In this document: positions 33,490 to 41,364 of the stretch, piece by piece
How positions within the stretch are numbered: the stretch's first letter is position 1
How the letters are laid out: the number at the start of each line of letters is the position of its first letter
Assembly: GCF_009758015.1 (NCBI RefSeq)
Contig: NZ_WSEL01000002.1
Span: forward strand, 1 to 42,703
Direction: 5' to 3'
DNA: 42,703 bases
Origin: Ramlibacter pinisoli
GTDB lineage: Bacteria; Pseudomonadota; Gammaproteobacteria; Burkholderiales; Burkholderiaceae_C
The notes under the pieces: generated by a model
Told to the model about the DNA's origin: nothing
What the model saw: the letters and a program-made list of their open reading frames with translations, nothing else
The model's database searches: none
Translations under genes and position numbers: made by a program

Positions 33490-33885
33490 TCAGGAGAAAT
33501 TCCACGCGAGCCAGGAATGCACATCGATCACGGCGCCGCGTGCTGCAAGGCGCTCGATCATGTCTAGCGCTTCTCCACTCCACAGAAGGCGCGTGAGCTC
33601 GTTTCGCACAACACCCCGCTGCACTTCACAACCTCTTGCGTACCACGGATCAAACCTCTCGGCGAACCTGGCGCGAATCTGATCGCCGCAGTTGGCGTAC
33701 GTGATGCATGCCATCAGGATCCGACCCTCCCCCGTCGCGTAGTAGTCCAACCAGGCTGTCCACAGGGTGGGCGACTCATCGAGCCGGCCTGTCGTTAGTG
33801 AAGTTCCTGTTCCCTCACAACGCGGTGTCGACGCGTTGGTCACACTGCCTGGCACGGGAGTACTGGACGGTCTGTCCTTGCTCAC
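33490..33885 (-). CDS. Hypothetical protein
   Basis: This 131-aa protein has no recognised family. The C-terminal part (ILMACITYANCGDQIRARFA, FDPWYARGCEVQRGVVRNEL, LLWSGEALDMIERLAARGAV) looks like a compact helical domain; the first 35 residues are Ser/Thr/Pro-rich and probably disordered. I chose GTG at 33885 because GAGGAA lies 6 bases upstream; an ATG at 33939 would add 18 residues. It is the first gene of the minus-strand group. Confidence 0.5.
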   Translation of the reverse strand: MSKDRPSSTPVPGSVTNASTPRCEGTGTSLTTGRLDESPTLWTAWLDYYATGEGRILMACITYANCGDQIRARFAERFDPWYARGCEVQRGVVRNELTRLLWSGEALDMIERLAARGAVIDVHSWLAWNFS

Positions 33886-34108
33886 CGCATCTTCCTCATG
33901 GTGTCGGCCCTCCAGTTGCAAGCTTTCCCACGGACGCAAGCTTGCGGCGTATCTCGAGGAATGCGTTTCTGGACATTCCCGCTCTCAGTCGCACCACATG
34001 CGAGTCACTGCCGCATCAAGAACGGATCAGGGACCTCTGTAGTGCACGTTCTTCGCGCTGGGTTTCTAGACGGTCAGCAGAGGATCTTCTGCGCTCAAGG
34101 AAACCGTT

Positions 34109-34597
34109 TTGAAACCACCACCGTCAAGAGGAATCAACACAGAAAGCAACGTGGACCGACTGAGGCGTGCCGAACACCTTCGGGACGCGATCGTCCAACG
34201 CGCTCAGGAGAAGAACGACTCACCGGCCGACATTGCTCGCAAGATGGACATGTCAGTCGGCCATTGGTACAAAGTAAAAAAGGAGCCACTGCGGCTCGCG
34301 AGCCTCACGCTTGATCACGTTCAAACGCTGGCAACCTACGTCGGGTGGCCGCGTGTGCAGGTCATGATCGCCATCGGCTGGCTGGAGGCAAGAGAGGTCG
34401 AGCAATCTCTTTCGGCCGAGTGGACCGTGGAGGCGGCGCTGCGCCGGCTCGAACGCGGATCTCTGGCCAACGGCCTACCTACTCCGTTGGAGCGAGCGGC
34501 CCCTGACCATCGCCTACTGATGGCGCGGCTCATGCTCCTTGGCGAGGCCGGTTTATCCGGAGCACCAGGCCTTGTCAATCCATTCTCGGCGGACTAG
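34109..34597 (+). CDS. HTH (Cro/Xre-like) DNA-binding protein
   Basis: This 162-aa protein has a lambda-repressor-like helix-turn-helix at about residues 38-70 (SPADIARKMDMSVGHWYKVK, then LTLDHVQTLATYVGW). The C-terminal half is helical and may dimerise. A TTG start at 34109 is supported by AAGGAA 6 bases upstream; GTG at 34151 is an alternative that still keeps the HTH. Its stop codon lies inside a perfect palindrome (34593-34610) that is partly repeated 32 bp on, which could be an operator. It lies between the minus-strand small genes and the Tn7-like module and could regulate either. Confidence 0.7.
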   Translation: MKPPPSRGINTESNVDRLRRAEHLRDAIVQRAQEKNDSPADIARKMDMSVGHWYKVKKEPLRLASLTLDHVQTLATYVGWPRVQVMIAIGWLEAREVEQSLSAEWTVEAALRRLERGSLANGLPTPLERAAPDHRLLMARLMLLGEAGLSGAPGLVNPFSAD

Positions 34598-34638
34598 CCA
34601 TTTGGCTAGTGCTGATAACCAACGACTAGCCATTTGGC
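34593..34638. promoter_or_regulatory. Operator-like repeats at the 3' end of the HTH gene
   Basis: ACTAGCCA-TT-TGGCTAGT (34593-34610) is a perfect 8-bp-arm dyad that includes the HTH gene stop. ACTAGCCATTTGGC recurs at 34625-34638 as a direct repeat with a 32-bp period. This is typical of repressor sites, and the HTH protein is the obvious candidate binder. Confidence 0.5.
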
Positions 34639-35024
34639 CATGGGGCGAGCGCGCGCTCGCCCCATATCATTTGCCGTCCTCTCTCGGCCTCATGCGAACA
34701 GCATCCGCCCGCGCATTCACTTGCGGCGATGCCCCGACCTCATCTGAGGCGTTGAGAGACGCAAACGATCCGTTCCAATCCCGCCACCCGGCATCAACGT
34801 GCGCCTGTCAGAACACCCGTCCCCGAGGACCCATCGCGTTTCGCACCGCGAGCGAACCATTGCTCGCCCGCGGTGCGAAAACGTGAGCATCTTCCCCCTC
34901 TCCTGTTGCGGAACTTCCCTTGCAACCTCTGCTGGCGCACTTCGTCCGTGCGTCGCGTCAGAGGCTTCGCCGTGAGCTTCTAGCCAGCGTCATTGCCACG
35001 GCGGAGAGGTGCAGATGCGCCCTT
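34598..35024. other. Non-coding stretch with long palindromes before tnsA
   Basis: About 430 bases with no supported gene but much structure. A 26-bp perfect palindrome with 13-bp arms lies at 34640-34665 (core GGGGCGAGCGC / GCGCTCGCCCC) and suits a terminator for the HTH gene. A second inverted repeat pairs TTTCGCACCGCG (34839-34850) with CGCGGTGCGAAA (34869-34880), extended inside by AGC/GCT. The left end of the Tn7-like element may be here, but I see no repeated transposase-binding sites. Confidence 0.5.
34640..34665 (+). terminator. 26-bp perfect palindrome after the HTH gene
   Basis: Thirteen-base arms with no mismatch, about 43 bases past the HTH stop, very GC-rich, followed by TATCATTTG. 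A strong hairpin; terminator is the simplest reading. Confidence 0.45.
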
Positions 35025-35508
35025 CGTCGGGGCTCACCGTCAATTTCAGACATCCCGCACGCACAGCGGGAGGACTGAGTTCGCCTTATGCAAAGCACCT
35101 TGAAGAGACAGGCAGCCAACGAACGGCTGCTCCCGGAGACTTGAATGCGTCTTGACCAGTACGCGCGCGAGATGGCGCGCCCCTTGGGACTGCGAGGCGA
35201 TCAGCGTCGCACAGAGATGGTGGCCAGCATCACCATGGGGCATGAACTACGGGTGGAGAGCCCGCTTGAAGCGTCTACCGCCCGGGCCCTGGACATCGAT
35301 CCGAGCGTGAAGGTGATCAAACCCCAGCCGCTCACGATCAGGTTGGATCTTCTGAAGGTATTCCCAACCAAAAAAGCAGCCTTGGCGGCCTACCCCGCCG
35401 TTCCGCCGCGCGAGGACCGGGAAGACCCCGACGATGTCTACGTCTACACGCCGGACTTCTCCGTCAGCGGCACCCTCGGAACCAAGGTTTTGATCGAGTG
35501 CAAGACCG
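35025..35508. repeat. Tandem duplication, copy 1 (leader plus 5' part of tnsA)
   Basis: Begins CGTCGGGGCTCACCGTCAA and covers about 120 bases of leader and 364 bases of tnsA. It is followed directly by copy 2, with a start-to-start offset of 482-485 bp. The tnsA parts are nearly identical at their 5' ends and diverge towards the 3' end. Confidence 0.9.
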
Positions 35509-35585
35509 TCGGGGCTCACCGTCAACTTGAGTCATCCCGCATTCAAAGCGGGAGGGCCGAGTTCGCCCAATGCAATGCACCTTGA
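35145..35585 (+). CDS. Truncated TnsA-like nuclease-core protein (partial duplicate)
   Basis: This 146-aa reading matches the first 121 residues of the full TnsA encoded at 35630-36382 with six substitutions, then runs out of the duplicated unit into a 25-residue unrelated tail. It keeps the putative PD-(D/E)xK core: Glu38/Glu42 (VESPLE), Asp104 (YTPDF) and Glu118-x-Lys120 (IECKT). It lacks the C-terminal half, which in Tn7 TnsA binds TnsC. It has the same GGAG ribosome-binding site and ATG as the full gene, so it could be made. It may be a decaying duplicate, or a modulator of the transposase. Confidence 0.65.
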   Translation: MRLDQYAREMARPLGLRGDQRRTEMVASITMGHELRVESPLEASTARALDIDPSVKVIKPQPLTIRLDLLKVFPTKKAALAAYPAVPPREDREDPDDVYVYTPDFSVSGTLGTKVLIECKTVGAHRQLESSRIQSGRAEFAQCNAP

Positions 35586-35629
35586 AGAAACAGGGCGGCC
35601 GACAAAAGCGGCTGCTCCAGGAGACTTGA
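35507..35629 (+). promoter_or_regulatory. Structured leader of tnsA (also present at 35025-35144)
   Basis: Two hairpins are kept in both leader copies. Hairpin 1 has the stem CCCGC/GCGGG in both, with different 7-base loops (ACGCACA versus ATTCAAA). Hairpin 2, just before the ribosome-binding site, is GCAGCC/GGCTGC in copy 1 and GCGGCCG/CGGCTGC in copy 2, where the changed base still pairs as G-U. The second stem lies close enough to GGAG-N6-ATG to influence translation. Function is inferred. Confidence 0.5.
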
Positions 35630-35993
35630 ATGCGTCTTGACCAGTATGCGCGCGAGATGGCGCGCCCCTTGGGACTGCGAGGCGATCAGCGTCGCACAGA
35701 GATGGTGGCCAGCATCACCATGGGGCATGAACTACGCGTGGAGAGCCCGCTTGAAGCGTCTACCGCCCGGGCCCTGGACATCGATCCGAGCGTGAAGGTG
35801 ATCAAACCCCAGCCGCTCACGATCAGGTTGGATCTTCTGAGGGTATTCCCAACCAAAAAAGCAGCCTTGGCTGCCTACCCCCCCGTCCCGCCACGAGAGG
35901 ACCGGGAGGACCCCGACGACGTCTACGTCTACACGCCTGACTTTTCCGTCAGCGGCGCACTTGGAACCGAGCTTGTCATCGAGTGCAAGACCG
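35507..35993. repeat. Tandem duplication, copy 2 (leader plus 5' part of full tnsA)
   Basis: Second unit of the duplication. Its leader (35507-35629) corresponds to 35025-35144, with several substitutions and a few small indels, and runs into the intact tnsA, where similarity to copy 1 ends at AAGACCG (35987-35993). Confidence 0.9.
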
Positions 35994-36382
35994 ATGAAGA
36001 ACTCGATCGCATTCCCGGAAAGGTTGAGCAATGGCGAGCCGCACTGTCGGCGCTAGGTTACCGCTTCATGTGCGTTACCGACAAAGAGGTCCGGTATCCG
36101 GGTTTCAACTTCAACATGGTCTGCATCAGGGACGCAACTCACGCGCTGCGTCGGACCGGCGCTGACGCGCTCAAGCCTCTCATTCGCGATGTCGAATGCT
36201 GGCAAGCCCCGATGAAGGTGGCGACGCTCCGGGACAGGTTTGCTGATCCCGTCATTCAGATGGGGATCGCGGCCGGCGTCGTAGCCTGTGACTTGAGGGC
36301 TGGCGTCCTGGGTCCGCACACCGAGCTCAGGCCGGCACACGGTGACCTCACCCATCTCCGCATTCTCCAGCTGGGGCTCTGA
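35630..36382 (+). CDS. tnsA: TnsA-like heteromeric transposase endonuclease subunit
   Basis: This 250-aa protein has the restriction-endonuclease-like layout of TnsA. The active-site candidates are Glu38 or Glu42 (RVESPLEAST), Asp104 (YVYTPDFSVSG) and Glu118-x-Lys120 (VIECKTDEE). The C-terminal half (about 125-250) includes RFADPVIQMGIAAGVVACDL and is likely the winged-helix part that contacts TnsC. In Tn7, TnsA cuts the 5' ends of the element while TnsB cuts the 3' ends. The ribosome-binding site is GGAG, 6 bases from ATG. The stop overlaps the tnsB start (TGATG). Confidence 0.85.
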   Translation: MRLDQYAREMARPLGLRGDQRRTEMVASITMGHELRVESPLEASTARALDIDPSVKVIKPQPLTIRLDLLRVFPTKKAALAAYPPVPPREDREDPDDVYVYTPDFSVSGALGTELVIECKTDEELDRIPGKVEQWRAALSALGYRFMCVTDKEVRYPGFNFNMVCIRDATHALRRTGADALKPLIRDVECWQAPMKVATLRDRFADPVIQMGIAAGVVACDLRAGVLGPHTELRPAHGDLTHLRILQLGL

Positions 36383-38358
36383 TGCACGACACACCTCAGA
36401 TTGGCAACCGGTTCGAATGGCGAGCCAAAGGGTGGCGAATCTCTGCACTCCGTCTGGAACACAAAATACTCGAAATCGAGGCGGACGACGGTGATCTAGC
36501 CGTCAAGTCCATCGATTGGTTCCGGCAGGAGCTCACAGACGGCGAGATAAAGCGCATTGCGAAGGACCGAAGCGGACGTGAGCATGTCGTCGAGGCCGCA
36601 TGGGTCTCAGATGAGAGCGACACCGCACGCACGGAGCGGCAAAAGCGCGAGGCAATTCTGAACTGCGAAGCGCTGGTGCTTGAGCGTGACCAAAGTTTCA
36701 GAGCTGCCCGGGCCGATATCGAGGCGCTGTGCAAAGAGAAGGGGTGGGAAGTCCCCTGCGAGCGCACTCTCCGTTATTGGCGGCGCGCCGCCGCGAGTCA
36801 TCAGTCCATGCTGTCGCCTGGCTGGCATCGGTGCGGAAACAGGCGCCAGGGCCCAGACGTTCTGCTCCTGGAGGCGATGAAAGAAGTGGCGGACAAAGCG
36901 CTGCTTTCCAGCGATCTGTTCACACTCAAGACGGCCTGGGGTTTTGTCGAGGCCCTGTATGCGAAGAAGTGCGAGGGCAGCGAGCACCGGCCGCCGCAGC
37001 CACGCCGCCGTTGGAGCATCAGGCAGTTCGCCGCATTTCTGAATCGCGTGGACTGGATCGACAAGATGGGCGCCAGGCTCGATTCGCGTACGCGCAGGGC
37101 GCTCACACGTGTGGCGGTGCATGTGCACAGTGCTGACCTGCTCTGGGAACTCGTAGAAATCGATGCGAGCTGGCTGGACATTTTCGTAAGAAACGAGGAG
37201 GGCGAGAACGTCGGCAGGCCGGTTCTGTATGCCGCCATCGAAGTGGCCTCCGGCTACCCAGCTGGCCTCGCCCTCACCATCCAGAAGCCGTCTGTACTGC
37301 CGTTCATGGACTGCCTTCGGTTCATGTACTTTCCCAAGCCCGACTTGGACGAGAGGCATGGCATCAAGAAGCGCGTCGAACTGTTTGGCAAGCCCATCAA
37401 GGCGAGCGTCGACAACGGAAGTGAGTTCATCGGGGAAATTGCGACTGCGGTGGTGCGCGTGCTGCTGGGTGATAGCGCCCGGTGCAAGCCCTTTACGCCG
37501 CAGGAGAAGCCCCACGTCGAACGGTTCTTCGGAATCATCCGTGAGTTCGTCCGAACACTCCCCGGATCAATTCTCTCGGCCGTTACGGGCAAGAAGCGCG
37601 AGGTGCCGAGATCGGAGAGATTGCTCACCTTGACCGAACTTGAAGGACGCTTGTTCCGCTTCATCTTCGACGAGTACGTGCTTCTTGTGAACAAGCTGCG
37701 CTCCTACAAGTGGGGCAAAGCCATGTCGCCGCTCGACCTGGTCATCGAGATGAAGAAGTCACAGATGGAGCCATTCCCTGTCAGTCGCGAGGAGTTCGAA
37801 CGTGCCGTCTGTTTTAGGCGAGAGACCAGAGTGATGAATCACGACGGCATCAGGTTTGACGGCTTTACTTACCACTCCGATGAGCTGGCTCATCTGTACC
37901 GTCGCAACGGGCCCGGCAGCTACGAGTTCAGCTACTCCGATGTCGACGCAGTCACGATTTTCGTGCACTCGAAGGATGGCTCGGGAGATGCGCCCGCGAC
38001 AGCGAAGGAACTGCGGGGGCTGACCGTGGATCGGCCGGGTGCAGCTCAGATTCGCAAACAGATGATCCGGGATGGTGAGGCCCTCAACGAGAGGACGTTT
38101 GCCAATCGCTTGGCGCGTTTCAATGAGATCGAACCTGGAGCCAAGGGCGTGCGAGGCGCAAACAAGGCGCAGCGAAGAAAGGACATGCTCGAGCGCGCTC
38201 ACGCGGAGACAACCAAGACCATGCCGGACGCACTCAAGCCCCAATCGTTCGGTGATACGCCGGCTGCTGCTACCCCTGGCGTCGATGAACCTAGCCAGGC
38301 TAGCTCGCCGGCGCGAACAGCCACTCGCCCAGTAGGACGAAAGCGGGGGCAGCGATGA
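36382..38358 (+). CDS. tnsB: TnsB/TniA-like DDE transposase (Mu-type integrase core)
   Basis: This 658-aa protein is the catalytic transposase. The retroviral-integrase-like core holds the triad Asp261 (LVEIDASWLDIF), Asp344 (KASVDNGSEFIG) and Glu380 (EKPHVERFFG), with 35 residues between the last two, a perfect D,D(35)E. N-terminal HTH domains for end binding lie at about 80-240, a Mu C-terminal-like beta domain at about 470-530, and a basic tail (PVGRKRGQR) that may contact TnsC. It performs 3'-end cleavage and strand transfer. The stop overlaps the tnsC start as ATGA. Confidence 0.93.
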   Translation: MHDTPQIGNRFEWRAKGWRISALRLEHKILEIEADDGDLAVKSIDWFRQELTDGEIKRIAKDRSGREHVVEAAWVSDESDTARTERQKREAILNCEALVLERDQSFRAARADIEALCKEKGWEVPCERTLRYWRRAAASHQSMLSPGWHRCGNRRQGPDVLLLEAMKEVADKALLSSDLFTLKTAWGFVEALYAKKCEGSEHRPPQPRRRWSIRQFAAFLNRVDWIDKMGARLDSRTRRALTRVAVHVHSADLLWELVEIDASWLDIFVRNEEGENVGRPVLYAAIEVASGYPAGLALTIQKPSVLPFMDCLRFMYFPKPDLDERHGIKKRVELFGKPIKASVDNGSEFIGEIATAVVRVLLGDSARCKPFTPQEKPHVERFFGIIREFVRTLPGSILSAVTGKKREVPRSERLLTLTELEGRLFRFIFDEYVLLVNKLRSYKWGKAMSPLDLVIEMKKSQMEPFPVSREEFERAVCFRRETRVMNHDGIRFDGFTYHSDELAHLYRRNGPGSYEFSYSDVDAVTIFVHSKDGSGDAPATAKELRGLTVDRPGAAQIRKQMIRDGEALNERTFANRLARFNEIEPGAKGVRGANKAQRRKDMLERAHAETTKTMPDALKPQSFGDTPAAATPGVDEPSQASSPARTATRPVGRKRGQR

Positions 38359-39314
38359 CCGAGCTGGCAATCTACGACGAGTGGGTGTTTGACCACGCCC
38401 GCTACGCCGGCGCCCGTGAAGCCCTGCTGGAGGAAGTCGACCTGGTCCTTCAAGGCGGACCACGGATGATTGCGATGCTGCTCGGCCCGTCTGGAATGGG
38501 AAAGACTGAGTTGATCGTGGACCTCGTCGCGTCCTTTGAAGATCGATTGACCGAGACTGGCCATCCGCTCGTTCTGCATGTCAGCTTTCCCGCTGGCAGT
38601 ACCGCGGACGCACTGGCCGCCTGCATCATCAAGAAGATTCGCAACATCCGACTCGTCAAAGGGTCGGGTGCCGAGAGACGCGAAAGTGCAATCGGATTGC
38701 TTCAGGACTCCGGCATTCAGGTGCTCATCCTGGACGAGACAAACCACGCGGCCGAGGCGCGTGCCACGCGGGCCACACAGACCAAGGCCAACCGATTGAC
38801 GGCGGACTGGATCAAACAGATCTTCGATCGCGCCAAGGTTTCGGTCGTCATGGCCGGGCTGTCACATTCACTGCGGCTACTCACCGACAACGATCAGCTC
38901 GAAGGACGTGCATTGCGTCCGATCGAGATGAAGCCGTACGCATGGCACATCGATGCGGACCGCAAGGCCTTTCGCGACCTGGTGGCGGCATTTTCGGGGC
39001 AGGCGATTGAACATGGGTGGACGCTCGACATCAACGAAGACCGACTTTCACGAGCCGCCTACCTCGCATCTCGGGGCTTGGTCAGGCCTGTCGCGCGCCT
39101 GTTCGAGCGCGCTGTGATCGTTACAGGGAAGGGTGGAACCCTGACTGAAAAGGTATTCGCGCGCGCTTATGACAAGTGCCTTCCTGAACGACAGATCGGG
39201 AATCCCTTTGAACTTGAAGAGATCACCGACGAGATGCTAAACGCGGCACATCGGCAACTGCTGCAGAAGATCAACGAGCCAATGCAGGACCAGGACAGGG
39301 GCCGGAGAACGTAA
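38355..39314 (+). CDS. tnsC: TnsC/TniB-like AAA+ ATPase
   Basis: This 319-aa AAA+ protein has Walker A GPSGMGKT (residues 44-51), Walker B VLILDE (about 123-128) and a sensor-like VVMAGLSHSL (about 164-173). It is much shorter than Tn7 TnsC (555 aa) and close to TniB of Tn5053-like elements and short TnsC proteins. It would polymerise on target DNA in an ATP-dependent way and link the TniQ-type selector to the transposase. The stop TAA overlaps the tniQ start. Confidence 0.92.
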   Translation: MTELAIYDEWVFDHARYAGAREALLEEVDLVLQGGPRMIAMLLGPSGMGKTELIVDLVASFEDRLTETGHPLVLHVSFPAGSTADALAACIIKKIRNIRLVKGSGAERRESAIGLLQDSGIQVLILDETNHAAEARATRATQTKANRLTADWIKQIFDRAKVSVVMAGLSHSLRLLTDNDQLEGRALRPIEMKPYAWHIDADRKAFRDLVAAFSGQAIEHGWTLDINEDRLSRAAYLASRGLVRPVARLFERAVIVTGKGGTLTEKVFARAYDKCLPERQIGNPFELEEITDEMLNAAHRQLLQKINEPMQDQDRGRRT

Positions 39315-41155
39315 TGGCTGGTACTCCTATGTGGGTCAAGAGGCCCGAACCCATCCCTGGTGAGACTCTCGTCAACTTCGTGAGGCGGTTTGCGCACGAG
39401 AACCACATCGCTTCTCGCCGTGCACTTCTGCAGGAGCTAGAGATCTCGCATGCGATTCGCTCGGATGCTCTCAGCTTGCGCCAACTGGCTGACGCACTCG
39501 GTGTACCGCAATCGCTGCTTGAACCGCTGGCACCCAGCGATGCGCCTGCAGTCCCGGCTCTGCGCCGGTCCCTGACTCGTGCCAACTGCGATGCGGTCTG
39601 CCCCGACTGCCTCAAGGCGGCTCAGTACTCTCGGCGGCTCTGGTCGCACCAGCTCGCCACGGCCTGCCCCGTCCATTCAGTGAAGCTGATTGAGCACTGC
39701 CCCTCCTGCGACACAAGACTGCGTCAGGATCGGCCTTTGGCGCACATCTGCGATTGCGGGTTCGACCTGCGGCGGCTTCCAGCCTCGCCGGCGTCGCCGT
39801 TGGAGGTTGAAGTCGCTCACCTTCTGGACGGCCTCGTGCCGGCGCAGCTTACGCTGCCTCTGGACCTCTCCTCAGGCGTTCCTCCTGATTTCGACCTGTT
39901 CCTGCTGGGACTGCTGAATCACTTTGGGTTTGAAGACGTGACTGCACGCCCCGCGAAAGCCGGGAAGACTGCTGCTCCAAAGTCTGTGGCAGCCGCGCGG
40001 GAGCGTCTAGGCGCGCTTGCGAACATCACGCAGCAGTGGCCGGAGTCCTTTTCGAGGACTCTCACCGCCCTCATGCAGGCCCCGGGGCCCGGGCAGTCAA
40101 GTAGCGACTCGCCGCGACTCGGCACCTGGTACAGGTTTCTGTTCCGCCGCTTCCCGGACCCGGCGTACAACCCGTTCAGAGTCGCGGCCGCGAATTGCAT
40201 CGTTCAGGTACACGAGGGACCCATCGATGCCCGCACGCGTCATCTGCAGGCACTGGCAACGGTGGAGAAGGAATGGCTGTCGTTGGCCGAAGCTGCCCGT
40301 GAACTGGGCGTGCGCGCCGAACGCCTCGGATCCGGGATCGAGGACGGGAGGATTGAGGCCCGCTCGCCGGAAGGCAATAGCGCCCCGAATCGGCAGCGCT
40401 TTCTCGCGCGAACCGAGATTGACCGACTTCGCGGGATTCGTGCTGCTTACTGTGACGAGTCGGAGGCCGCCGCCTTCCTCGGCGTACCGCAGTCCGTCTT
40501 CGGCTATTTCAAGGAGGCAGGCCTGGTCGAGATCAGCGACCCAGCGACACTGCCCCCGGTTACTCAGGGCCGGGTGAACCGGTCGGCGCTTGAGGCTCTT
40601 GCAAATCGGCTGCTCACGAGCGCGCCTCAAGAGGTGAGTGCCCCATCGTCAGAGGTCATCGCGCTTCGTGCTTTGAACCTGCGGCGTACGACAGACCGGC
40701 AACGCCTTGTCGATCTTCTGCGTGAGATCGGCAATGGCTCCCTCCCGGTGGCGGGCAGAGATGCGTCGGGCCAAGTCGGCGGAATGCTCTTCGACAAGAC
40801 CGAAGTACACAAGCACATTGCGAGCTTCTCCGTCAAGCTGCAACTCAACGTGCAGCAGATCAGCGAACTCGCTGGAGTGCACTACGACGCGGTCAAGACC
40901 TGGGTCGATTCGGGTCTTCTTTCTGCGGTGCGCGCGCCGAGCCTTCAGGGGCGTCCCCACGTCATCGACCTTCAGGACTTCGTGCGCTTCCTTCTGGAGT
41001 TCACCCCTCTGTCCTGCCTTGCCTCCCGAATGGACTCCTCCTCGCGAGGGATCGCAGACGAACTCGCTCGCAGAGGCGTTCCCCTCCTTGGCGAAGGCGG
41101 TAAACGCGGAACGCTCGTGCGCATTCTGGATCTCGTGCAGGTCGAACAAAGCTAG
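39314..41155 (+). CDS. tniQ: TniQ/TnsD-like target-selection protein
   Basis: This 613-aa protein begins with a TniQ domain (WVKRPEPIPGETLVNFVRRF) and a zinc-binding module with Cys96, Cys99, Cys118, His121, Cys129, Cys132, Cys146 and Cys148 (CPDC, CPVH, CPSC, CDC). The C-terminal half appears to hold several HTH or MerR-like modules: LSLAEAARELGVRAERLGSG (about 321-340), ESEAAAFLGVPQSVFGYFKE (about 380-400) and VQQISELAGVHYDAVKTWVD (about 513-532). The length exceeds Tn7 TnsD (508 aa) and far exceeds CAST-type TniQ (about 400), which suggests it reads a specific DNA target itself. It is the last gene of the coupled tns operon. Confidence 0.88.
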   Translation: MAGTPMWVKRPEPIPGETLVNFVRRFAHENHIASRRALLQELEISHAIRSDALSLRQLADALGVPQSLLEPLAPSDAPAVPALRRSLTRANCDAVCPDCLKAAQYSRRLWSHQLATACPVHSVKLIEHCPSCDTRLRQDRPLAHICDCGFDLRRLPASPASPLEVEVAHLLDGLVPAQLTLPLDLSSGVPPDFDLFLLGLLNHFGFEDVTARPAKAGKTAAPKSVAAARERLGALANITQQWPESFSRTLTALMQAPGPGQSSSDSPRLGTWYRFLFRRFPDPAYNPFRVAAANCIVQVHEGPIDARTRHLQALATVEKEWLSLAEAARELGVRAERLGSGIEDGRIEARSPEGNSAPNRQRFLARTEIDRLRGIRAAYCDESEAAAFLGVPQSVFGYFKEAGLVEISDPATLPPVTQGRVNRSALEALANRLLTSAPQEVSAPSSEVIALRALNLRRTTDRQRLVDLLREIGNGSLPVAGRDASGQVGGMLFDKTEVHKHIASFSVKLQLNVQQISELAGVHYDAVKTWVDSGLLSAVRAPSLQGRPHVIDLQDFVRFLLEFTPLSCLASRMDSSSRGIADELARRGVPLLGEGGKRGTLVRILDLVQVEQS

Positions 41156-41201
41156 CTTGAACTCCGGCAGGCTCAACCGACTGGCAAGGCGAGCGCCCCT
41201 C

Positions 41202-41226
41202 GAGCGTCGACCGAACCGCGACGCTC
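41202..41226 (+). terminator. Hairpin after tniQ
   Basis: GAGCGTCG (41202-41209) and CGACGCTC (41219-41226) form a perfect 8-bp stem with a 9-base loop, about 47 bases past the tniQ stop. A plausible end for the tns transcript, although no T-run follows. Confidence 0.4.
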
Positions 41227-41364
41227 ACCCCTCGCGCGTGAATGTCGTGTGACCGCCGCCGAGCTGGTGGCCGTCTGCGCCTGCTCATACCACACGGGAA
41301 GCAGGCAGCAAATTTCCGTGGCTCCTGGCGCTATGTCTGAACATCTTTCATCACTGAGGCACTC

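Larger units (their letters stand above)
35025..41155 (+). mobile_element. Tn7-like transposition module (tnsA-tnsB-tnsC-tniQ), ends not resolved
   Basis: The four core genes of a Tn7-like transposon lie in the canonical order on one strand, with overlaps TGATG, ATGA and TAATG. TnsA plus a DDE transposase implies cut-and-paste movement with cleavage of both strands at each end. The TniQ/TnsD-like protein should direct target choice through the TnsC ATPase. I could not find TGT...ACA terminal repeats or TnsB-site arrays by eye, so the stated limits are only those of the core. No Cas genes or CRISPR repeats are present. Confidence 0.8.

Noticed and set aside
36607..37515. 302-codon minus-strand frame inside tnsB
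   Set aside because: It is antisense to the DDE transposase, whose triad is complete, and it shows no domain of its own.
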